Below are positions 34,115 to 39,194 of a stretch of DNA of 39,194 nucleotides, piece by piece; position 1 is the first letter of the stretch, and each line of letters begins with the position of its first letter. Under the pieces are notes generated by a model. It saw only the letters and a program-made list of their open reading frames with translations, did no database searches and was not told where the DNA came from. Source of the stretch: Selenomonadaceae bacterium (lineage in GTDB: Bacteria; Bacillota; Negativicutes; Selenomonadales; Selenomonadaceae); assembly GCA_017470715.1 (NCBI GenBank), contig JAFUYE010000058.1:1-39194 (forward strand). Reading direction: 5' to 3'. The position numbers and the translations under genes are program-made.

Positions 34115-35830
34115 TTGATTCACTGGAAAGAATATCCGCTCAACGTCGTTTCGGAAATTTTGTTGCATGACTTCAACACCGGCAAAAAAATTTTCGACGG
34201 CGACACCGATAAAATTATTCCACGGGCTCAAAAATCCGTCGACGAAAAAATTTTACGCACGCGCTCAATCGCCGAAGTTTTCACGCCCGTCACCGTCGTC
34301 AAGTTCATGGTTGATAATCTTGAACTCGAAAATATTTTTTGGCAAAATCGCGTTGAATCAAAATGCCTCGAAGTTGCTTGCGGCGAAGCTCCCTTTATCA
34401 CAACGCGCTACGATGCCGAATCGGGCGAAGAAATTCCCGCCGCCGAACGTGTCGGAATTCTCGACAGAAAATTTCAGGCAATCCCTAAAAATGTCGTCGA
34501 TAAATTCGGTTATGCCGTGCGTGCAGTTCAAAGTTGTTACGGCTACGAACTTCAAGCCGACAGCCTGTTAATCGCCCGCGCCAATGTCTTGCTCAGTTTC
34601 GTTGATTTTGTCGGTGATTGTTCCGTCGACGAACTGCGCGATGTCGCCGAAATTATCAGCAAAAATTTTTGGTTAATGGACGGTCTCGACTTGCCCGACG
34701 CGCAGGGAAGTTTATTCGCCGTCACGAACGAAATTAAAATCGTCGATTGGTTTGACGACAAACGAGAAATTTTTTTCACGGGAGGTAACGCCATGAAGTT
34801 TGATTTTTTAATCAGCAACCCGCCGTATCAAGACGACACCAACGCCAAGGGATTCGCGCCGCCGCTGTACGATAAGTTCATGGACGCCGCGCCGAAAATT
34901 GCCGATAAATCCGTGCTTATCACGCCGGCAAGATTTTTATTTGACGCGGGTGCCACGCCCAAAGATTTTAATCGCCGAATGCTCAACAATCCGCATTTGA
35001 AAGTTTTGGATTACGCGCCCGACGCACGAAAATATTTCCGCAACGTCGACATTGAAGGCGGTGTTGTCGTCACAATTCAAGACACGACAAAAAATTTCGG
35101 AGCAATTGGCACATTTATTCCGTGGGACGAATTGCGCAGTGCTTCCGAAAAAGTTATCACGCGCCCCGACTTTAAGCCGCTTAACGAAATTGTGTATTCG
35201 CAAAAGAGCTTTAAGCTAAACGAAAACTTTTGTACTGAAAACCCCGACATGCTAAATTACTTTAAAATCAGGAGCGGCTCGACGATTGGAACGAATTTTT
35301 TCGTTGAATTGTCCAAGTATTTTTTCGACGACAAGCCGGACGACGGACGCGAATACATTCGGATTATCGGCAAGTTTGGAACAGCGCGTGTTTACAGATG
35401 GGTTCGCCGTGATTATGTCAACGCACCTGAGCCGCTTTACAAGTGGAAAGTATTCGTTCCCGAAGCAAACGGCGCGTCGGGTAAAATTGTTGAAAATGAA
35501 TCTTCGCGAATCATCAGCACGCCCGTTGTCGGTGAACCAAACGAAGGTTGCACAGAAACTTTTATCACAATCGGAGCGTTCGATACCCGCGACGAAGCAG
35601 AAAATTGTTTGACTTATATCAAGTCGAAATTTGCACGCGTCATGCTCGGTATTTTGAAAGCAACACAACACGCAACGCCTGCGACGTGGGCAAAAGTTCC
35701 GTTGCAAGATTTTTCTGCGTCGAGTGACATTGACTGGAGCGGCGACGTTGACGGGCAACTTTATCGCAAATACAACTTGAGCGACGCGGAAATTAATTTC
35801 ATCGAAACGCACGTTAAAGAAATGCCGTGA
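34115..35830 (+). CDS. Eco57I-like N6-adenine DNA methylase
   Basis: 571 residues from a TTG start behind GGGAGGCG. An N-terminal FTP motif (AEVFTPVTVVKFMVDNLE, ~residues 53-70), a SAM-motif-I equivalent (CLEVACGEAPFIT) and the catalytic SNPPYQDD (~234) mark an amino-methyltransferase of the Eco57I/type ISP style. The ~300-residue C-terminal part probably recognises target DNA. Motif I is unusual in carrying CGEAPF in place of CGxGxF. It is divergent to the atp operon and followed after 346 bases by the giant helicase-methylase, with which it probably forms one restriction-modification system. Confidence 0.8.
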   Translation: MIHWKEYPLNVVSEILLHDFNTGKKIFDGDTDKIIPRAQKSVDEKILRTRSIAEVFTPVTVVKFMVDNLELENIFWQNRVESKCLEVACGEAPFITTRYDAESGEEIPAAERVGILDRKFQAIPKNVVDKFGYAVRAVQSCYGYELQADSLLIARANVLLSFVDFVGDCSVDELRDVAEIISKNFWLMDGLDLPDAQGSLFAVTNEIKIVDWFDDKREIFFTGGNAMKFDFLISNPPYQDDTNAKGFAPPLYDKFMDAAPKIADKSVLITPARFLFDAGATPKDFNRRMLNNPHLKVLDYAPDARKYFRNVDIEGGVVVTIQDTTKNFGAIGTFIPWDELRSASEKVITRPDFKPLNEIVYSQKSFKLNENFCTENPDMLNYFKIRSGSTIGTNFFVELSKYFFDDKPDDGREYIRIIGKFGTARVYRWVRRDYVNAPEPLYKWKVFVPEANGASGKIVENESSRIISTPVVGEPNEGCTETFITIGAFDTRDEAENCLTYIKSKFARVMLGILKATQHATPATWAKVPLQDFSASSDIDWSGDVDGQLYRKYNLSDAEINFIETHVKEMP

Positions 35831-36176
35831 CGTGTTGCAAAAATTTTCGCGCCGTGATAAACTGCAAGCGTAGTTTTAGACAACTGCACGTGATGTAACC
35901 ACGTAAACGTATGACAAAAAGAACCCCCGGTTGCCGCTGGGGTTCAAACGTTTCAAAAAAGATTCTTCGTTTTATGGGGTAACGATAACCATCGGCTGTC
36001 TGTTATCTGTTCCGCTTGTCCGGTCACTTGCAAATGAAGTACAGGACGACGGTCACCAAGAAGGAGATACCGGATACACAAAGAGCCCTGAGTCTGCCAG
36101 CTTGGGGATTCTTTGTTTTACGGAGGCTTGCGAAAAAATTTTTCCGTGACAAGTTGAAGAAACGGAGGCGATTTGA
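35831..36176 (+). other. Intergenic region with structured-RNA-like elements
   Basis: 346 bases without a gene I can support. Hairpin 1: GAACCCC (35921-35927) with GGGGTTC (35939-35945), A-run before it, so terminator-like on the minus strand. Hairpin 2: CCCTGAG (36086-36092) with CTTGGGG (36101-36107), followed by ATTCTTTGTTTT, terminator-like on the plus strand. Between them are two CGGTCAC direct repeats (36021 and 36050). A short frame reading VTITIGCLLSVPLVRSL is present, but its start is unclear. The layout could hold a small RNA or small toxin locus. Confidence 0.4.
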
Positions 36177-39100
36177 TTGGCGATTAAAATTAAAACCGGT
36201 CGGGCGGTCAAGCCGACGATTTACGCATACACGACGCCGGGCGTTTCGTATCACGACGGCTGGATAAAAATCGGTTACACGGAGCAAGAAGTTGACAAGC
36301 GGATTAATCAGCAGTCGCACACGATAGATGTTTATTGTCATCCCGAATGGCACGGCGACGCGATTTTTACCGACGGCAGCGGCGACACGTTCACCGACAA
36401 AAATTTTCATGCGTATCTTGAGCATTTGGAAATTCAACGCAAGCGCGGCACGGAATGGTTTAAAACGGACGGCAAAACTTCGGAGAAACATTTTAATGAC
36501 TTCCGAGCGAATCGCGGCGCGTTAAAAATTGATTCGGTGACGCCCTACAATCTGCGCGACGAACAAAATCTGGCCGTCGAAATGACGTTGGCTTATTGGC
36601 AAAATCACGCGGGCGGAAAATTTTTGTGGAATGCAAAACCGCGTTTCGGCAAGACGTTGGCGGTTTACGATCTGTGCAAACGAGCCGGCGCGCAGAATAT
36701 TTTAATCGTGACGAATCGCCCCGCAATCGCGAATTCATGGTACGCCGACTACAAAAAATTTTTCGGCAACGCGGAATATCTTTTCGTCAGCCGAGTTGAC
36801 GCGCTCAAAGGTGAAAAATTTGTTTTGACCCGCGAAGAATACAACGACGAATTAATCAACCGCGACGACGCGAAATGTATCGAATTCGTCAGTCTGCAGG
36901 ATTTGAAAGGCTCCAAATATTTTAAAGCCGACAGTGACAATGACAAGCTCCGCGAAGTTGCCGAGATTAATTGGGATATTTTGGTTGTCGATGAATCGCA
37001 CGAAGGAGTTGACACCGATAAAACCGAATTTGCTTTCGACCTAATCAAGCACAAGTTCACGTTGCATTTGTCGGGCACGCCGTTTAAAGCTTTGGCGAAA
37101 AAAGATTTTCCTGCCGACGCGATTTTTAACTGGACATATGCCGACGAACAATCGAAGAAAATTTCGTGGACGGGCGACGACGAAAATCCCTACGCCGAAC
37201 TTCCGCAACTGAATTTGTTCACCTACAAGATGTCGGACATTGTCGCGGACGAATTGAAACGCGGCGTCGAAATCAACGGCGAGACCGTCGAATATGCGTT
37301 TGACCTGAACGAATTTTTTGCGACGGACAAAGGCAAGTTCCTGCACGAAAGTTCCGTTGATAAATTTCTTGACGCGTTGACGACACAGAAAAAATTTCCG
37401 TTTTCGACGGACGAACTTCGCGACGAATTGCGCCATACGCTTTGGCTTTTAAATCGCGTGGAAAGTGCCCGACTGCTTGCGGCGAAATTAAAAACTCATC
37501 CTGTTTTCGGCAAGTACGAAATAATTTTGGCGGCGGGCGACGGAAAAACAATTAGGAATGAGGAATTAGGAGTTAGGAATTGTAGCGACGCGGATTTGAA
37601 AAATTCCTTCAAACGTGTTACTGACGCGATAAAAAATTTCCCGCGAACGATAACGCTGTCTGTCGGGCAACTGACGACGGGCGTGACGATACCCGAATGG
37701 ACGGGCGTTTTAATGTTGGCGAACATGACAAGCCCGCAACTTTACATACAGGCGACATTTCGCGCACAAAATCCGTGTTTGTTTCAACGCGACGGAAAAT
37801 TTTTGCGCAAAGAAAATGCTTACGTGTTCGACTTCGACCCTGCGCGGACGCTGAACATTTACGAAACTTTTGCGAACGATTTGGCGTCGAACAGAGCCGA
37901 CACGTTGGAACGTCGACAAAAAAATATTCGCGAGCTGTTGAATTTCTTCCCGGTCATCGGCGAAGACGAACGCGGCGAAATGATTGAACTTGACGCGGAA
38001 GAAGTTTTGTCCGTGCCGAGAAAAATTCGCTCCGTTGAAGTTGTGAAACGCGGCTTCATGAGCGATTTTTTGTTTCAAAATGTTTTTCACGTGTTCAACG
38101 GACAGCCCGAAGTTGTCGACATTATTTCGCTGTTGCCCGCCGTGAGCGAATCCGAAATCGAATTGCCGACGAAAGTTCGCGAGACCGCCGAAAAAATTCA
38201 TCTTGACGAAAACGGCGAAGTTGACATTCCGCAAGAATTTGTAATCGGGCAGGCACAAGAAATTTTCGGCGATAAAGTTTTCGCGTCGACCGAATCAACC
38301 GAGCAACCGAAAATTAAATCTGTCGTTGCGGAAATTTTAAACACGGCGAAGGAACATTACGGCAAAGATTTTTCCGACAAAAAAACTTTGGAAACCAAAC
38401 TCAACGCGGCAGGCACTCAAATTGTCAAGCACGTCGAAGAGCAACGCAAAATCGAAGTAAAACTTATCGAGAACGAGCGCAAGACCGCTTTGAAAAATTC
38501 TTCGACGAGCGGACAAACGGTCGCCGAAATCAACGCGGAATTTGACGAACGCAAGCAAGTTGCCGAAGAAAAATTTCACGCGACGTTGACCGAAAAAATT
38601 AACGACTTCGCGCAGGCTGCCGAAAAAATCGTTGTCGAGACTGTCGAAACGAAATTTGAACAGACAGCTGCCCAAACCGTCACGGACGAAGTCAAAGCTC
38701 ACCTGCGCGGCTTTGCACGAACAATTCCGTCGTTTTTGATGGCTTACGGCGACGAAAACACGACGCTTGCGAATTTCGACAAAATTATTCCCGACGAAGT
38801 TTTTCGGGAAGTCACAAGCATTTCACTTGAGCAATTCCGTTACCTGCGCGACGAAGGCAATTTGTTCGACCCCGTGGTTTTCGATGATTCGGTGCAGGAA
38901 TTTTTGCGTCTGCGGAAAAAACTTGCCGACTACTTCGACGAAGGGCACGACGAAGATATTTTTGACTACATTCCGCCGCAACGCACGAATCAGATTTTCA
39001 CGCCGAAAGACAGCGTAAAATTTATGGCGGACATGTTGGAGCGCGAAAGCCCCGGTTGTTTCGACGACCCCGAAAAAACTTTTATAGATCCGTACATGAA

Positions 39101-39194
39101 ATCGGGCTTGTTCGTTGCGGAAATCGTCAAGCGGCTGTATCGCAGTCCCGCGCTGAAAAAAATTTTCCCCGACAAAGCCGAACGGTTGCGACAC
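36177..39194 (+). CDS. Giant restriction enzyme: GIY-YIG-like nuclease, helicase and methylase (partial)
   Basis: Open for 1006 codons and runs off the right edge. TTG 36177 follows GGAGG at a spacing of eight. Domains: residues ~15-90, a T5orf172/GIY-YIG-like nuclease (YAYTTPGV, WIKIGYTEQEVDKRI); ~135-560, a superfamily-2 helicase with KPRFGKT (motif I), VVDESHE (II), LSGTPFKA (III), TTGVTIPEW and QATFRAQNP (V, VI); ~640-900, a helical coupler; from ~938, a methylase start with QIFTPKDSVKFMADMLE and FIDPYMKSGLFVAEIV. This order resembles single-chain type ISP enzymes but with a different nuclease. The remainder, probably catalytic NPPY and target recognition, lies outside. Residues ~458-469 come from a heptad repeat. 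Confidence 0.8.
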   Translation, partial: MAIKIKTGRAVKPTIYAYTTPGVSYHDGWIKIGYTEQEVDKRINQQSHTIDVYCHPEWHGDAIFTDGSGDTFTDKNFHAYLEHLEIQRKRGTEWFKTDGKTSEKHFNDFRANRGALKIDSVTPYNLRDEQNLAVEMTLAYWQNHAGGKFLWNAKPRFGKTLAVYDLCKRAGAQNILIVTNRPAIANSWYADYKKFFGNAEYLFVSRVDALKGEKFVLTREEYNDELINRDDAKCIEFVSLQDLKGSKYFKADSDNDKLREVAEINWDILVVDESHEGVDTDKTEFAFDLIKHKFTLHLSGTPFKALAKKDFPADAIFNWTYADEQSKKISWTGDDENPYAELPQLNLFTYKMSDIVADELKRGVEINGETVEYAFDLNEFFATDKGKFLHESSVDKFLDALTTQKKFPFSTDELRDELRHTLWLLNRVESARLLAAKLKTHPVFGKYEIILAAGDGKTIRNEELGVRNCSDADLKNSFKRVTDAIKNFPRTITLSVGQLTTGVTIPEWTGVLMLANMTSPQLYIQATFRAQNPCLFQRDGKFLRKENAYVFDFDPARTLNIYETFANDLASNRADTLERRQKNIRELLNFFPVIGEDERGEMIELDAEEVLSVPRKIRSVEVVKRGFMSDFLFQNVFHVFNGQPEVVDIISLLPAVSESEIELPTKVRETAEKIHLDENGEVDIPQEFVIGQAQEIFGDKVFASTESTEQPKIKSVVAEILNTAKEHYGKDFSDKKTLETKLNAAGTQIVKHVEEQRKIEVKLIENERKTALKNSSTSGQTVAEINAEFDERKQVAEEKFHATLTEKINDFAQAAEKIVVETVETKFEQTAAQTVTDEVKAHLRGFARTIPSFLMAYGDENTTLANFDKIIPDEVFREVTSISLEQFRYLRDEGNLFDPVVFDDSVQEFLRLRKKLADYFDEGHDEDIFDYIPPQRTNQIFTPKDSVKFMADMLERESPGCFDDPEKTFIDPYMKSGLFVAEIVKRLYRSPALKKIFPDKAERLRH
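37548..37583. repeat. Half heptad element inside the helicase gene
   Basis: ACAATT, then ATTAGGA, ATGAGGA, ATTAGGA, GTTAGGA units, ending GGAATTGT. 36 bp, exactly 12 codons, read as TIRNEELGVRNC. Unlike the other copies it lacks the long inverted half, although its ends ACAATT/AATTGT are inverted. Confidence 0.75.

Overview
This window looks like a chromosome segment of an anaerobic, flagellated, diderm Firmicute of the class Negativicutes, most likely a Selenomonadaceae relative, possibly uncultured. The reasons are LPS-type heptose and core sugar genes in a Firmicutes-like background with strong AGGAGG-type ribosome binding sites. Other signs are a Selenomonas-style flagellin, an ATP-dependent PEP carboxykinase next to a fumarate/succinate carrier (succinate/propionate metabolism), and a giant beta-rich protein starting FDLQRFA, an N-terminus I associate from memory with this family. 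No rRNA, tRNA or CRISPR array was seen.

Layout. 1-123 is the tail of an IS30-type transposase, followed by two adjacent hairpins. 389-6779 (+) is an envelope sugar locus: gmhB, a VirK/DUF535 gene, a GT-B glycosyltransferase, a flagellin split by a one-base frameshift (with a decayed flagellin start in front of it), a GT2 and a GT9 heptosyltransferase-like gene. 6860-8476 (-) is pckA with a near-consensus promoter. 8704-9318 (+) is a free-standing NUMOD4/HNH endonuclease. 9484-15816 (-) encodes a 2110-residue repetitive surface or secreted protein with RTX-like motifs at its C-terminus. 15995-17335 (+) is a Dcu-type dicarboxylate carrier.

17404-24323 (mostly -) is a degraded prophage. It holds a truncated GH25 lysozyme, two small genes broken by homopolymer indels, two HNH genes, a terminase small subunit, a ParB/PAPS-reductase/ParB trio, a membrane protein interrupted by a TGA and a DUF1492-type regulator. 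No large terminase, portal, capsid or integrase gene is visible. A methyltransferase gene follows at 24584-25303.

25376-34005 (-) is a complete F1Fo ATP synthase operon in the order atpI-B-E-F-H-A-G-D-C. It is interrupted three times: by a secreted protein between atpB and atpE, by another secreted protein plus a decayed copy between atpH and atpA, and by a four-helix-bundle gene between atpG and atpD. AtpG carries an ~80-residue insertion. 34115-39194 (+) is a restriction-modification locus: an Eco57I-like methylase and a very large GIY-YIG-like/helicase/methylase protein that runs off the window.

The most unusual theme is a family of palindromic elements built from 7-bp units (GGAACTA or GGAATTA type). 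Six loci occur here: three in the atp operon, one beside the prophage, and two in frame inside protein genes. One of them is a 468-bp cassette whose inverted heptad ends flank a single four-helix-bundle (23S rRNA IVS/S23-like) gene. I propose this as a candidate mobile or RNA-processing element.
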